Assembly: GCA_002189105.1 (NCBI GenBank)
Contig: NIOB01000001.1
Coordinates: 1 to 64,000 of the forward strand
Source of the DNA: Saccharibacillus soli
GTDB lineage: Bacteria > Bacillota > Bacilli > Paenibacillales > Paenibacillaceae
Direction of reading: 5' to 3'
DNA length: 64,000 nt
Positions 8,033 through 18,729 of the stretch are shown here, one piece after another. Below the pieces are notes generated by a model. It saw only the letters and a list, made by a program, of their open reading frames with translations. It was not told the DNA's origin and did not search any database. Both the position numbers and the translations under genes were made by a program. Within the stretch, counting starts at the first letter, position 1. The number at the start of each line of letters is the position of its first letter.

Positions 8033-8177
8033 ATTTTCAGTCTCCTTTGTCTGTCTTATGTAAAAGGTCATTCTTGCGGATACACAGCCAAATTATACAC
8101 GAAACGTGAAGCGAAGGGGATAGAAGGGGTGGAAGCGGGCAGCGGCAAAGTTTTTTCCCGGCTGGGGCTATTTTTGC

Positions 8178-8183
8178 TATAAT
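8178..8183 (+). promoter_or_regulatory. Candidate -10 element of the ruv operon
   Basis: A perfect TATAAT lies 99 bases before ruvC. The matching -35 region (about 8155-8160, TTCCCG) is poor, so the promoter call is tentative. Confidence 0.4.
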
Positions 8184-8281
8184 GAGAAGAAGGAATACAT
8201 ATGTTCGCTTCCAATGAAAAAAAGCACTTTGATTGGGAGTTAACAATGTGTGAGATTTCGCCGTTAAAGGTTAGAGGAGAG

Positions 8282-8791
8282 ATGGATTTGCGTATTTTGG
8301 GCATCGACCCGGGCCTGGCGATTGTCGGCTTTGGGTTCATCGATAAAGAGGGCAACAAGTTGACACCCGTACAGTATGGCTGTATCCAGACGAAGGCGCA
8401 TACGCCGGAAGAGGAGCGGCTGCGGGATGTGTATGAGAGCATGGTGCAGTTGATCGATAAATACAAACCGGACGCCGTGGGCATCGAGAAGCTGTATTTC
8501 AGCCGAAACGTGACGACGGCCCTTCCCGTCGCGCAGGCGCGCGGTGTCGTTATTCTTGCGGCTGTGCAGAAAGGCCTGCCGATCTCGGAATATACACCGA
8601 TGATGGTGAAGCAGGCGGTCGTCGGCTACGGCAAGGCGGAAAAGAAGCAGGTGCAGGAGATGGTCAAGCTTCTGCTCAAACTGTCGGCTGTACCCAAGCC
8701 CGATGATGTGGCGGATGCCCTGGCGGTAGCGGTCTGTCATGCCCATTCGGTAAGCTTGAATTCCAAATTAAATGAGGTATTGCGAAAATGA
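8282..8791 (+). CDS. ruvC: Crossover junction endodeoxyribonuclease RuvC
   Basis: Cuts Holliday junctions in partnership with RuvAB. The ATG at 8282 was chosen because AGAGGAG precedes it and MDLRILGIDPG is the family N-terminus; the open frame upstream adds 27 unrelated residues. In the 169-residue protein the four acidic catalytic residues are present: Asp9 (GIDPG), Glu69 (VGIEKLYF), and Asp142 and Asp145 (DDVADALAVA). The gene overlaps ruvA by four bases (ATGA), giving a ruvC-ruvA-ruvB operon. B. subtilis itself lacks ruvC and uses RecU, so its presence points away from the Bacillus genus. Confidence 0.95.
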   Translation: MDLRILGIDPGLAIVGFGFIDKEGNKLTPVQYGCIQTKAHTPEEERLRDVYESMVQLIDKYKPDAVGIEKLYFSRNVTTALPVAQARGVVILAAVQKGLPISEYTPMMVKQAVVGYGKAEKKQVQEMVKLLLKLSAVPKPDDVADALAVAVCHAHSVSLNSKLNEVLRK

Positions 8792-9408
8792 TCGATTTTG
8801 TGCGTGGGCAGGTTGCCCATATGGAAACGGAATATATTGTCGTGGATGTTCAGGGAATCGGCTATCGGGTATTCTGCCCGAACCCGTATGCTTTTGCAGC
8901 AAAAGGAAGCGAACCTGTCACGGTCTATACCCATCACAGCGTGCGTGAAGATGCCATTCTGTTGTACGGGTTCTCAACACGGGAAGAACAGAAGTTATTC
9001 CGCCGATTGATCGACGTAACGGGCATCGGGCCAAGAGTGGCACTGGGGATTCTGGCAGGCGGTACACCGGAGAAAGTCGTCTCGGCGATCCAACAGGAGA
9101 ACGTGACGTTCCTGACCAAGCTGCCAGGCATTGGCAAGAAGACGGCGCAGCGGATGATTCTAGATCTCAAGGATCGGCTTGATGGGTTCGTGACGCCTTC
9201 GCTTGGCGGTTTGTTTGACAATACGATTGCTGCGGAAGCCGAGTTGGACGGCGGCGGTTGGAAGGAAGCGCGTGAAGGTCTGGAAGCGTTGGGCTACACC
9301 GAGGCGGAGCTGGATAAGGCCTGGATGCACCTCAAAGAGGATCTACAACCGGGCGAACCGGTGGATATGCTGATGAAAAGAGCGCTAAAGGTTCTCTACA
9401 GAGGCTAA
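8788..9408 (+). CDS. ruvA: Holliday junction branch migration protein RuvA
   Basis: The tetrameric junction-binding subunit of RuvAB. Over 206 residues the order is the N-terminal OB fold ([11 protein letters not shown] to about residue 62), two helix-hairpin-helix motifs ([16 protein letters not shown] and [16 protein letters not shown]), an acidic linker, and the C-terminal domain III ([15 protein letters not shown]) that contacts RuvB. It overlaps the ruvC stop by four bases, and ruvB follows after 37 bases. Confidence 0.97.
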   Translation: MIDFVRGQVAHMETEYIVVDVQGIGYRVFCPNPYAFAAKGSEPVTVYTHHSVREDAILLYGFSTREEQKLFRRLIDVTGIGPRVALGILAGGTPEKVVSAIQQENVTFLTKLPGIGKKTAQRMILDLKDRLDGFVTPSLGGLFDNTIAAEAELDGGGWKEAREGLEALGYTEAELDKAWMHLKEDLQPGEPVDMLMKRALKVLYRG

Positions 9409-9445
9409 ATGCGGTACAGTAAGAACGGGGAGGAAGTGTGGACTT

Positions 9446-10453
9446 ATGGATGACCGGATTATATCGGCCAATCTGATGATGGAAGACCAGGCGGTGGAAC
9501 TGAGTCTGCGGCCCCGCTATTTGTCGGAGTACATCGGTCAGAAGCAGGTCAAGGAAAACCTGAAAGTATATATTGAAGCGGCAAAAATGCGAAATGAAGC
9601 GCTCGATCACGTGCTGCTCTACGGTCCTCCGGGCCTCGGCAAGACGACGCTTGCCAATATTATCGCCAATGAATTGGGCGTCAATCTTCGCACAACATCA
9701 GGCCCGGCCATTGAACGTCCTGGCGATCTGGCAGCGCTGCTGACCAATTTGCAGGAAGGCGATGTCCTGTTCATCGACGAGATTCACCGCCTGCACCGGA
9801 CGGTCGAAGAAGTCATGTATCCAGCCATGGAGGATTCTGCGCTGGACATCATGATCGGCAAAGGACCAAGTGCACGTTCCGTGCGTCTTGACCTGCCGCC
9901 CTTTACGCTGATCGGAGCCACGACGCGTGCCGGGCTGCTATCTGCTCCACTGCGCGATCGCTTCGGCGTTGTCAGCCGATTGGAATTCTACGGAGTGGAA
10001 GAACTGGCCTTCATTGTCTCGCGCAATGCGGATACATTGAACGTTGAGATTGTCGGCAACGCCGCAGAAGAGATTGCGCTTCGGGCAAGAGGGACGCCGC
10101 GGATTGCTAACCGGCTGCTCAAGCGTGTCCGGGACTTTGCGCAGGTGAGAGGCGATGGGATCATTACGCCGGAGATTGCTGCTGAAGCGCTGACTCGCCT
10201 TCAGGTAGATCCGCGCGGATTGGACAGCATTGACCATAAGATGCTCAAGGCGATGATCCAGAATTTCCGGGGAGGTCCGGTAGGTCTGGATACCATTGCC
10301 GCTACGATTGGCGAAGAAAGTCAAACAATTGAAGATGTTTACGAACCTTACCTGCTGCAAAGCGGGTTTATCCAGCGCACGCCGAGAGGCCGCGTTGTCA
10401 CCGCCCAGGCCTATACACACCTGGGATTGCCGATGCCGGAAGACGGAAAATAA
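9446..10453 (+). CDS. ruvB: Holliday junction DNA helicase RuvB
   Basis: A hexameric AAA+ motor that drives branch migration. The 335-residue protein shows Walker [10 protein letters not shown], Walker [10 protein letters not shown], sensor 1 LIGATTRAG, the arginine finger region APLRDRFG, sensor 2 [10 protein letters not shown], and a C-terminal winged helix that ends with RTPRGRVVT. The ATG follows a GGGGAGG about 12 bases upstream. Third gene of the ruv operon. Confidence 0.97.
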   Translation: MDDRIISANLMMEDQAVELSLRPRYLSEYIGQKQVKENLKVYIEAAKMRNEALDHVLLYGPPGLGKTTLANIIANELGVNLRTTSGPAIERPGDLAALLTNLQEGDVLFIDEIHRLHRTVEEVMYPAMEDSALDIMIGKGPSARSVRLDLPPFTLIGATTRAGLLSAPLRDRFGVVSRLEFYGVEELAFIVSRNADTLNVEIVGNAAEEIALRARGTPRIANRLLKRVRDFAQVRGDGIITPEIAAEALTRLQVDPRGLDSIDHKMLKAMIQNFRGGPVGLDTIAATIGEESQTIEDVYEPYLLQSGFIQRTPRGRVVTAQAYTHLGLPMPEDGK

Positions 10454-10492
10454 TTCGCCTCGACCCTTGCCGTACCCGAGGCCTGGATCTGC

Positions 10493-10522
10493 TAGCGTGT
10501 CTCTCGGATGGGAGACACGCTA
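10493..10522 (+). promoter_or_regulatory. Intercistronic hairpin before the spoIID-like gene
   Basis: TAGCGTGTCTC pairs perfectly with GAGACACGCTA around an eight-base loop. There is no T tract; an AGGAGG for the next gene begins five bases later. It may stabilise or process the mRNA between ruvB and the downstream gene, or modulate initiation. The role is unknown. Confidence 0.55.
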
Positions 10523-10542
10523 CTACAAGGAGGAACGCAAGC

Positions 10543-12669
10543 ATGACCAAGCAACGTTCAAATGGAAAAACCGCCAAATGGGGAAAGCCGCTGCTGGCAG
10601 CAGCTGTCGCTTTGTCCGTATTGCCGCTTCAAGCACCTGTACACGCCGCTGAACACGACTCGAATGTACGAGTGGGACTGTTCTTGAACCTGGGCAGTAC
10701 GTATAAACAGACGACGCAGAAGATTACGCTGACGCCCGAGACGGCTGCTGCCGTGGGCTTGAAAAAAGATGCAGGGTATGTCAAATGGTTTTCGGTTGCA
10801 CCCGGAAGCACGGCTGCCTTCGCGCTTGATGGCCCCAAAATCAAACTTGGTGAAAGCAGCGATCTTCAGACGGTGGCAAGCCTTGCGGGTAAGCTGAAGT
10901 CGGGGGCCGATAAACTGTCGGTCTATAAGATCAGTCGAAATGGCAAAGACGTATATCAGCTGTACACGGGTCCTTATGCCAATGACAAAGCGGCTTCGGA
11001 TGCAGCAGTGCGTCTGGCCGCCCATTCGGCAGTTAAGGCGGCAGGGGGCCTGACGCCCAAGGCGACCGGCAATTTTTCGTTGAACGCGGGCAGTTATGCG
11101 GCGTTAAATGAAGCGACAGCTGCCCTGCAAAAGGCACTGGATGCGGGGCTGGATGGTGTGATTGCCTTTTCCACAGCTTCAACGGGCAAACCTGTCTATA
11201 CCGTTCGGGTGGGCGAAGAAACCAGCGCTGCCGCACGCGACCAACTCAAGAGCCTGGCTGCTGTTCAGTTGAACAGTGCGTCTTGGTCGGAAACGGATCT
11301 TGGAGCCGCTTCGGCTGTACTGCGCAGTGATGCAACGGCAGGTCTTACCGATGGATCGGCAGCGCCGCTGTATCTGTTGACGTTGGGGGCCAATGATCGA
11401 ATCTGGGTGGATGGCAGCGAACAAAACGGAATTCGAGTGGATGAACGTTCGAAGCGTTCTTACCGGGGAGATCTGGAGATCGGACTGTACGGCGGTTCCT
11501 TGTATTTGGTGAATGAACTGCCGATGGAGCAGTATCTGTATTCCGTGGTAGGCTCCGAAGTTCCGGCTTCATGGCCGGAAGAGTCGCTCAAAGCTCAAGC
11601 CGTAGCGGCGCGCAGCTATGCAACGGTTCAGACCCAGACCGTCACCAAATTCAAGGTCGCGGACGTCGTTGATTCTACACTCAGTCAGGCCTATAACGGC
11701 ATGTCTTCCGAGAGCAAAACGGTGAACGCGGCGGTTGACAAGACGGCCGGTGAGCTGCTGGAGCAAAATGGCAAGCCGGTTGAAGCCTTGTTTTCATCCA
11801 ATGCAGGTGGCGTAACCTCTGATCCAACCGAAGTGTGGAACAGTGGAGGCGGCAATCTGTTCTCCAGTGTACCGTCCGAGTCGGATAGTGCCGCCTCTGC
11901 CAACCTCAAGAGATGGTATCATGTTGCGCTGGCCAACGGTACAGTAGGTTATGTCCGCGAAGATAATGTAGCGGATAAAGGCATTGACTTTACCGGTATT
12001 CGCAAGATGACCGTGACCGCGAAAAGTACCAAGGTTCGCCCGCTGCCCCAAATTCAGAGCGGGGTTAAAGAATTGGCCCAGCTTAATCCTGGGGATGAAG
12101 CGCTGATTCTGGACGTCGTCAAAGAATCCAACACTTTCGAGTGGATTCGTGGGCCTTATACATCGGCTCAACTGTTGGCTGCACTCAAGGGACGCACGAC
12201 GACGCCGCTGCCTTCGACCATCCAGTCGATCCAGATCAGTCAGCGTGGTCCTTCCGGACGTGTTACTGAACTGAAGATCAACGGTACCAAGGTCGAGGTG
12301 AAATATCCGGATATGTTCCGCACGGCGCTGAATGGGCTGCCAAGTACGCTGTTTGATGTCGTATCGGCCGATCTCTACAACGCTGTGCCGACTTCGCTGA
12401 CGCTTCCTACGGCCCGGTCAGGCCTGACACCGGCGCAGCTCAAGATTGGTGCTGCTGCCAAGTCGGCCGGAATCAGCCGCACGATGGCCGCAGTAGGAAC
12501 CGACACTACGGCTGTGACTTCCAATGCTGGATTTTTCTTTGTAGGTCGCGGCAACGGACATGGACTTGGCTTGTCCCAATGGGGAGCCAAGGGACTGGCC
12601 GATGAAGGCGAGAGCTATGAAGACATCCTGATGCACTACTACAATAACGTAAAACTGGTTAAGGAATGA
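10543..12669 (+). CDS. Secreted SpoIID/LytB-domain protein
   Basis: A predicted exported peptidoglycan lytic transglycosylase-like protein of 708 residues. Residues 1-35 are a signal peptide: a basic N-terminus, the core [13 protein letters not shown] and cleavage after VHA. Residues about 95-150 resemble a SPOR-like glycan-binding repeat (VYQLYTGPY). The SpoIID core is at about 300-420, with the catalytic-type Glu339 in [11 protein letters not shown] followed by [11 protein letters not shown]. The C-terminus has [17 protein letters not shown], also typical of SpoIID. It is twice the length of B. subtilis SpoIID and lies between ruvB and queA, eight bases before queA. It is probably not the sporulation spoIID itself but a vegetative or sporulation LytB-type paralog. 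Confidence 0.88.
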   Translation: MTKQRSNGKTAKWGKPLLAAAVALSVLPLQAPVHAAEHDSNVRVGLFLNLGSTYKQTTQKITLTPETAAAVGLKKDAGYVKWFSVAPGSTAAFALDGPKIKLGESSDLQTVASLAGKLKSGADKLSVYKISRNGKDVYQLYTGPYANDKAASDAAVRLAAHSAVKAAGGLTPKATGNFSLNAGSYAALNEATAALQKALDAGLDGVIAFSTASTGKPVYTVRVGEETSAAARDQLKSLAAVQLNSASWSETDLGAASAVLRSDATAGLTDGSAAPLYLLTLGANDRIWVDGSEQNGIRVDERSKRSYRGDLEIGLYGGSLYLVNELPMEQYLYSVVGSEVPASWPEESLKAQAVAARSYATVQTQTVTKFKVADVVDSTLSQAYNGMSSESKTVNAAVDKTAGELLEQNGKPVEALFSSNAGGVTSDPTEVWNSGGGNLFSSVPSESDSAASANLKRWYHVALANGTVGYVREDNVADKGIDFTGIRKMTVTAKSTKVRPLPQIQSGVKELAQLNPGDEALILDVVKESNTFEWIRGPYTSAQLLAALKGRTTTPLPSTIQSIQISQRGPSGRVTELKINGTKVEVKYPDMFRTALNGLPSTLFDVVSADLYNAVPTSLTLPTARSGLTPAQLKIGAAAKSAGISRTMAAVGTDTTAVTSNAGFFFVGRGNGHGLGLSQWGAKGLADEGESYEDILMHYYNNVKLVKE

Positions 12670-12676
12670 GAACGCG

Positions 12677-13711
12677 ATGAATGTAGAAGATTATGATTTT
12701 GAACTGCCTGAGCGATTGATTGCCCAGACTCCGCTTGCCGAACGTACGTCTTCGCGTCTGTTGACGCTGAACAAGACAACGGGAGCGACTGAACATCTGC
12801 ACTTTTACGATATATGGAATAAACTCAACCCGGGCGATACGCTCATTCTCAATGATACGCGCGTCATGCCGGCTCGTCTGCACGGTATCAAGCCGGAGAC
12901 CGGGGCACGGGTAGAGCTGCTGCTGCTCAAGAATATTGAGGGAGACCGCTGGGAGACGCTGGCCAAGCCGGGTAAAAAGGTCAAAACCGGTGCAGTGCTT
13001 CGTTTCGGCGATGAACTGGAAGCCGTTGTGCTGGAAGAAGGCGAGATGGGCGCACGCATCATTGAGTTCCGTTACGAAGGTATCTTTCAGGAAATCCTCG
13101 ATCGACTGGGAGAAATGCCGCTTCCACCTTATATCAAGGAACGGTTGGATGATCGTGAACGGTATCAGACGGTATACGCCAAGCACGAAGGTTCTGCCGC
13201 AGCACCCACAGCTGGTCTGCATTTTACCCAGGAGCTGCTGGATAAGCTGCGTGCCAAAGGGGTAGACATCGGATTTGTCACCCTGCATGTTGGACTCGGA
13301 ACGTTCCGCCCGGTATCGGTCGAGAATGTGGAAGAACATGTGATGCACGAAGAATATTATGAACTGCCCGCAGAGACAGCCGAGTTAATCAATCGCACGC
13401 GTGAGCGGGGCGGCCGGGTCGTATCGGTAGGGACAACCTCTACGCGAACGCTGGAATCGGCAGCACGTCGCACGATGGATGAACAGGGACGTCTTGGAGC
13501 AGACAGCGGCTGGACGCAGATCTTCCTCTATCCGGGTGAAACGTTCAAAGTAGTGGATGCGTTAATTACGAATTTCCATCTGCCCAAGTCTACTCTGGTC
13601 ATGCTGGTCAGTGCGCTGGCCGGGCGTGAGCATGTGCTGGCGGCTTACCGCGAGGCAGTCGAGCAGGAATATCGTTTCTTCAGTTTCGGCGATGCAATGT
13701 TCATCTACTGA
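12677..13711 (+). CDS. queA: S-adenosylmethionine:tRNA ribosyltransferase-isomerase
   Basis: Transfers and isomerises the ribosyl group of SAM onto preQ1 in tRNA to give epoxyqueuosine at the wobble position. A 344-residue protein with the family signatures [10 protein letters not shown] at the start, [13 protein letters not shown], the [14 protein letters not shown] segment and [14 protein letters not shown] near the end. The ATG is eight bases after the SpoIID-like gene's stop, implying coupling. tgt, the enzyme acting just before it in the pathway, lies 120 bases downstream. Confidence 0.97.
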   Translation: MNVEDYDFELPERLIAQTPLAERTSSRLLTLNKTTGATEHLHFYDIWNKLNPGDTLILNDTRVMPARLHGIKPETGARVELLLLKNIEGDRWETLAKPGKKVKTGAVLRFGDELEAVVLEEGEMGARIIEFRYEGIFQEILDRLGEMPLPPYIKERLDDRERYQTVYAKHEGSAAAPTAGLHFTQELLDKLRAKGVDIGFVTLHVGLGTFRPVSVENVEEHVMHEEYYELPAETAELINRTRERGGRVVSVGTTSTRTLESAARRTMDEQGRLGADSGWTQIFLYPGETFKVVDALITNFHLPKSTLVMLVSALAGREHVLAAYREAVEQEYRFFSFGDAMFIY

Positions 13712-13785
13712 GTGATTACACGGGTATTCGCCCACTGGCTGTATCACGTGTCGCGTGTACCCCAATGCTGTATTTTATTCAAAGG

Positions 13786-13815
13786 AGAGCCGTATACGGC
13801 TCTTCTCATTTTCTT
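13786..13815 (+). terminator. Possible weak terminator between queA and tgt
   Basis: AGAGCCGTATACGGCTCT is an 18-base perfect palindrome followed by TCTCATTTTCTT. A real loop would shorten the stem, and the T tract is broken, so it may be an attenuating pause site more than a full terminator. Confidence 0.4.
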
Positions 13816-13819
13816 GTAA

Positions 13820-14971
<1,152 letters not shown>

Positions 14972-15034
14972 TTGCCCCACAGGTCCAGTACGGCACTGTC
15001 CGTACGGCCATTCGCAAACTAAGGGGGATTTACA

Positions 15035-15373
15035 ATGTTCCATGCTGCAACTCTTTCGACAGCCGGTGCCGCAGGCGGCGGCAGCATTCTGATGACGATC
15101 GTACCTTTCGTATTTATGATCGCCATCTTCTACTTCCTTCTGATTCGTCCACAGCAGAAGAAGCAGAAGCAGCGCAACTCCATGCTGGGTCAGCTCAAAA
15201 AAGGCGACAAGATCGTCACAATCGGCGGACTGCATGGCACGATTCTGGAGATCACCAACGACATCGTGGTTCTGCGCGTCAACGACGTGACGAAAATGAC
15301 GTTTGATCGCAGCGCAATTAGCCATGTGACGACGGCAAGCTCCGGATCGGATGTCAGCCTCGACAAGAAGTAA
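15035..15373 (+). CDS. yajC: Preprotein translocase subunit YajC
   Basis: A small membrane protein (112 residues) associated with SecDF at the Sec translocon. A single transmembrane helix spans about residues 17-42 (TIVPFVFMIAIFYFLLIRPQ), followed by the family signature RPQQKKQKQR and a cytoplasmic domain with GDKIVTIGGLHG. It sits 63 bases after tgt, as in most bacteria, with AAGGGGG before the ATG. secD/secF are 2 kb downstream, separated here by a permease and comN. Confidence 0.95.
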   Translation: MFHAATLSTAGAAGGGSILMTIVPFVFMIAIFYFLLIRPQQKKQKQRNSMLGQLKKGDKIVTIGGLHGTILEITNDIVVLRVNDVTKMTFDRSAISHVTTASSGSDVSLDKK

Positions 15374-15425
15374 GCTTAACGGAAATCGGGAAATCCGGTA
15401 GGGGTGGCCCTACGGTTTCTCGTGC

Positions 15426-15478
15426 AAGCTGCTGCCGAACGGAACGGGGTTCCGTTTTGCGGCAGCTTCTTTTTTTTG
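15426..15478 (+). terminator. Terminator after yajC
   Basis: The outer stem GCTGCCG/CGGCAGC encloses an inner stem GAACGGAAC/GTTCCGTT, and CTTTTTTTT follows. It ends the ruv-queA-tgt-yajC transcript. Confidence 0.88.
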
Positions 15479-15585
15479 GTCGAAATTCCGTTTGTACCGA
15501 AACCTTATGGAAAAAAGAGACTCTACATAAACAGGCGGAATAACAGCAGCAAGTCAGGAACGGAAGTGTGAAAGGAAGTGAAGGC

Positions 15586-16905
15586 ATGATTTCCGCAATC
15601 GATACCGCATTTTGGCCGGTCTACACAGCAGCCGCCGCGTTTGGGATCGTCTATGTGCTGGTCGTAACGGAAAAAATAAACGGAGGATGGGCAGCGATCG
15701 TAGGGGCATTACTGCTCCTTGTGCTGGGTATTGTAGATTGGAACGCCGCCCTGCTGCACCATATTGGCCTCAATACCCTGCTGCTGCTCATGGGAATAAT
15801 GGTGACAGCGGCCGGAGCTGATCGCAGCGGCATCGTGCAGGCAATCGCACTGGGGATTATCGGAAGGGCAGCAGGCAATCTTCCCATCGTGTTGATCGTA
15901 GTGACTCTGTTTGCAGCATGTACGTCAGCCCTGCTGGGCAGTGGTCCTGCGCTGCTGCTGCTTGCGCCCTTGATTCTTCGCATCGGGAAGACGCTGCGAA
16001 TTGGACCGGTTCCTTTTCTCATTATGAGTGTGATTGCCTGTAATCTGGGCGGTATGACCACATTGGTGGGAAGTGTGCCCAATATGATGATTGGTTCGGC
16101 AGCGGGGATCGATACCTTAGCGTTTATTCGTGTCTTGGGAATACCGGCGCTGCTGCTGCTTGCCGTACATCTGGTGCTGCTCCTCTTGATCTTCCGCCGC
16201 GACATGCAGGGAGAAGGCAGTCGTCGTCTGGAGGATCTTAAAGCGATGGAGCCCAATTTGTATGTACCGGATCGGCGCCGTGCGCTGGCGTCACTGGGCG
16301 TATTGATGATGTTGGGATTGGGACTGCTGCTGCATAAGCAGCTGCATCTGGCCAGCGGCACCATCGCCTTAGTATCGGGCCTACTCATGCTTGTCATCCA
16401 TACTCGTTCCATTCACGATCTGCGGAAAATGGTGGAATACATGGATCTCAAGACATTGGGGGTATTGGTTGGATTCTATGTGCTTGCCGGTGGATTGGTG
16501 GAGACCGGAATTACGGGGGAATTGACCATGCGTCTGTTGGAACTGACCAATGAGAACAAAAGTCTGACGGCGATGGTCCTATTTGTCGTCTCGGGTCTGC
16601 TGGCGGCAGTGCTTGATCCCATTCCGTTAACGGCAGCTGCCATTCCGCTGATTCAGGCGATCGGAATTCAGATGGAAGTGGTGCGTCAATCGGATCTCAG
16701 CTCGCTGTGGTGGGCGCTTGCGCTGGGAGCCGGAATTGGTTCCAGCGGAACACTTGCCGGGTCGGTCGCTGGCGTGCTGGCGGCGGGACTAGCCCAGAAG
16801 GAAGGCTATCGTTTTTCTTATCTCTCCTATCTGGTCATCGCTTTTCCGCTGACGCTGCTGGCCTTGGCTGCTGGAGGCTGGTACTTGTATACTTACATGT
16901 TGTAA
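15586..16905 (+). CDS. ArsB/NhaD-type ion permease (IT superfamily)
   Basis: A 439-residue polytopic membrane protein, about 11-12 hydrophobic segments. It belongs to the ion transporter superfamily of arsenite permeases, NhaD antiporters and SLC13 carriers. A repeated hairpin feature is visible: SALLGSGPALLLLAPL near residue 110, with a related GSSGTLAGSVAGV near the C-terminal end, and GGMTTLVGSVPNMMIG in the first half. Substrate cannot be assigned; no arsR or arsenate reductase is adjacent. The ATG at 15586 was preferred over a GTG 18 bases upstream because AAAGGAAG is correctly spaced only for the ATG. It lies between yajC and comN, outside the usual gene order. Confidence 0.8.
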   Translation: MISAIDTAFWPVYTAAAAFGIVYVLVVTEKINGGWAAIVGALLLLVLGIVDWNAALLHHIGLNTLLLLMGIMVTAAGADRSGIVQAIALGIIGRAAGNLPIVLIVVTLFAACTSALLGSGPALLLLAPLILRIGKTLRIGPVPFLIMSVIACNLGGMTTLVGSVPNMMIGSAAGIDTLAFIRVLGIPALLLLAVHLVLLLLIFRRDMQGEGSRRLEDLKAMEPNLYVPDRRRALASLGVLMMLGLGLLLHKQLHLASGTIALVSGLLMLVIHTRSIHDLRKMVEYMDLKTLGVLVGFYVLAGGLVETGITGELTMRLLELTNENKSLTAMVLFVVSGLLAAVLDPIPLTAAAIPLIQAIGIQMEVVRQSDLSSLWWALALGAGIGSSGTLAGSVAGVLAAGLAQKEGYRFSYLSYLVIAFPLTLLALAAGGWYLYTYML

Positions 16906-17014
16906 GCTCAGATGGGCTGGGTTCCGGGCGGAGGCGAATGAAAAGCAGGAATAAAAGGCAAAATGTCGAATAACACAAAGGACGATGTCAGGTCACGGAA
17001 GAAGGAGGACATTC

Positions 17015-17302
17015 ATGACAGAGGAGACGCGCAGCGAGCAGCTGCCTGCGCATGAAGAGATGACTGGAGACGAACTGACGGAAGCCGTGATCGAGCTTTG
17101 CCGCTTCAAAGCCGAAGAACTGCGATACTTGGGCTACCAGCGTACAACATGGGAAGACGTCTGGCAGTGTGTCAACGCCAAGTATGCCGGCAGGCAGGAC
17201 CCGCCGCTGCATCGGATCGTCAACGATGTTCTGACACTGCGAGCGGATGGATTGATGAATTACCTGACGATTGCGGCGCTTAAAGAGGCACCTCTTTCCT
17301 AA
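17015..17302 (+). CDS. comN: ComN-family post-transcriptional regulator
   Basis: A 95-residue soluble protein matching the ComN (YrzD) family by length, by core residues (VIELCRFKAEELRYLGY, then WEDVWQCV) and by location just upstream of secD, as in B. subtilis. There ComN promotes accumulation of comE mRNA and associates with DivIVA. Whether it does so here is inferred. The ATG at 17015 follows a consensus AAGGAGGA; an upstream in-frame ATG was discarded. A terminator overlaps the stop codon. Confidence 0.75.
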   Translation: MTEETRSEQLPAHEEMTGDELTEAVIELCRFKAEELRYLGYQRTTWEDVWQCVNAKYAGRQDPPLHRIVNDVLTLRADGLMNYLTIAALKEAPLS

Positions 17303-17321
17303 AGGAGTGCCTTTCTTTTTG
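17281..17321 (+). terminator. Terminator overlapping the comN stop
   Basis: AGGCACCTCTTT pairs with AAAGGAGTGCCT (one mismatch), followed by TTCTTTTT. The left arm is inside comN and its stop codon lies in the loop. Confidence 0.75.
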
Positions 17322-17326
17322 CTTCA

Positions 17327-17355
17327 TTGACTGGAATTTCCGGCATCGCTATAAT
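17327..17355 (+). promoter_or_regulatory. secD-secF promoter
   Basis: TTGACT (17327-17332), a 17-base spacer and a perfect TATAAT (17350-17355), 37 bases before the secD ATG. Confidence 0.88.
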
Positions 17356-17391
17356 GGGAATATTGAGAAAAAAGGGGGAACCAGAAACGGC

Positions 17392-18729
17392 ATGAAGAGA
17401 ATTGTCAGTTTCATTGTTATTGTGCTCGTCTCAATCGGGGTTATGGTCTGGAGCACGCCCAACCTATTAAATTCAGTTCGATTGGGACTGGATTTAAAAG
17501 GAGGCTTCGAGATCCTGTATGAGGCTTCGCCAATGACAGGCGGACAAGAAGTCACCCGAGAATCCCTGGTCGAAACGGCGAAAAGTCTGGAGAAACGCGT
17601 AGACGCCCTTGGGGGAAGCGAGCCTGAGATTACGACCGAAGGCAGCAACCGAATTCGTCTCAGAATCGCAGGCGTCACAGATGAAAAAGCCGTAAGGGAG
17701 CGCATCAAAGAACCCGCCAACTTGACGTTCCGCAGTCTGGGCAGTGCCTCGGACGCAAAGGCAACGGACAAAGGAGCTGCTGCAAACGAAAATGAAGCAG
17801 CGGCAAATGGCGAAACGGAAAGCGAAGCGGCTGCGGACCCTTACCAAGGGTTTGACAAAATTGAGCTGACCGGTAGCGATTTTAAACCGAATGGGGCATC
17901 TGTTCAATACGATCAAATAGGTAATCCTATGATCTCGATCGAGTTGAAAGATGCTAACAAGTTTGCCGATGTAACGGGTCGTCTGATTCGCCAACCTATG
18001 GCAATCTTCCTGGACGATCAACTGCTGTCCGCACCTGAAGTCAAGCAGCGGATCACAGGCGGAACTGCTCAGATCTCGGGCAAATTTACTCGTGAAGAAG
18101 CACAGAATCTGCGTGACACCATCAACCTTGGCGCACTGCCGCTGAAGCTGACGGAGAAATATTCGCAGAGTGTCGGCGCTACATTGGGCCAACAGTCACT
18201 CGATCAGACACTGATGGCGGGGATCGTAGGCTCGATCATTATTCTGGTCTTCATGATGTTCATGTATCGTGTGCCTGGACTGATTGCAGCATTCTGTCTC
18301 ATCATCCATACGTGGGGCACCATATTGATCTTCAACTGGGCCGGTATTACGCTCACCCTTCCGGGGATTGCAGCGTTCATTCTCGGCATCGGGATGGCGG
18401 TTGACGCCAACATCATTACCTACGAACGCATCAAGGAAGAAATGCGCAGCGGCAAAAGCATCATGTCGGCTTTCCGGGCGGGCAGCAAAAGCTCCTTCCG
18501 CACCGTTATGGACGCACAGATTACAACCCTGATTGCGGGTGCCGTTATGTTCTGGCTCGGCACAGGGTCGGTTCGCGGTTTCGCACTCGTTCTGATGATC
18601 GACATTGTGACGAGCATCATCACGAACGTCCTCCTGTCGCGTTACCTGCTCTCCCTGCTCGTTAAGGCGAAATCCTTGAAGAAGCCGGGGTATTTCGGAG
18701 TAAAGGGGAGTGAAATTCGTGAGCTCTAA
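17392..18729 (+). CDS. secD: Protein translocase subunit SecD
   Basis: An RND-family membrane component that uses the proton gradient to pull secreted proteins through SecYEG. In the 445-residue protein the first membrane helix is at residues 5-22, followed by the SecD signature GLDLKGGFEILYE and the extracytoplasmic P1 domain. That domain contains an Ala/Glu-rich low-complexity insert at about 123-150, longer than usual. Five membrane segments follow from about residue 275, with GIGMAVDANIITYERI, the conserved transmembrane motif. B. subtilis fuses SecD and SecF; here they are separate, with secF starting inside the last codons of secD. Confidence 0.96.
   Translation: MKRIVSFIVIVLVSIGVMVWSTPNLLNSVRLGLDLKGGFEILYEASPMTGGQEVTRESLVETAKSLEKRVDALGGSEPEITTEGSNRIRLRIAGVTDEKAVRERIKEPANLTFRSLGSASDAKATDKGAAANENEAAANGETESEAAADPYQGFDKIELTGSDFKPNGASVQYDQIGNPMISIELKDANKFADVTGRLIRQPMAIFLDDQLLSAPEVKQRITGGTAQISGKFTREEAQNLRDTINLGALPLKLTEKYSQSVGATLGQQSLDQTLMAGIVGSIIILVFMMFMYRVPGLIAAFCLIIHTWGTILIFNWAGITLTLPGIAAFILGIGMAVDANIITYERIKEEMRSGKSIMSAFRAGSKSSFRTVMDAQITTLIAGAVMFWLGTGSVRGFALVLMIDIVTSIITNVLLSRYLLSLLVKAKSLKKPGYFGVKGSEIREL

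Noticed and set aside
15586-16905. Arsenic resistance locus
   Set aside because: The permease belongs to the wider ion transporter superfamily, but no arsR, arsC or arsA accompanies it, so an arsenite-specific call is not justified.
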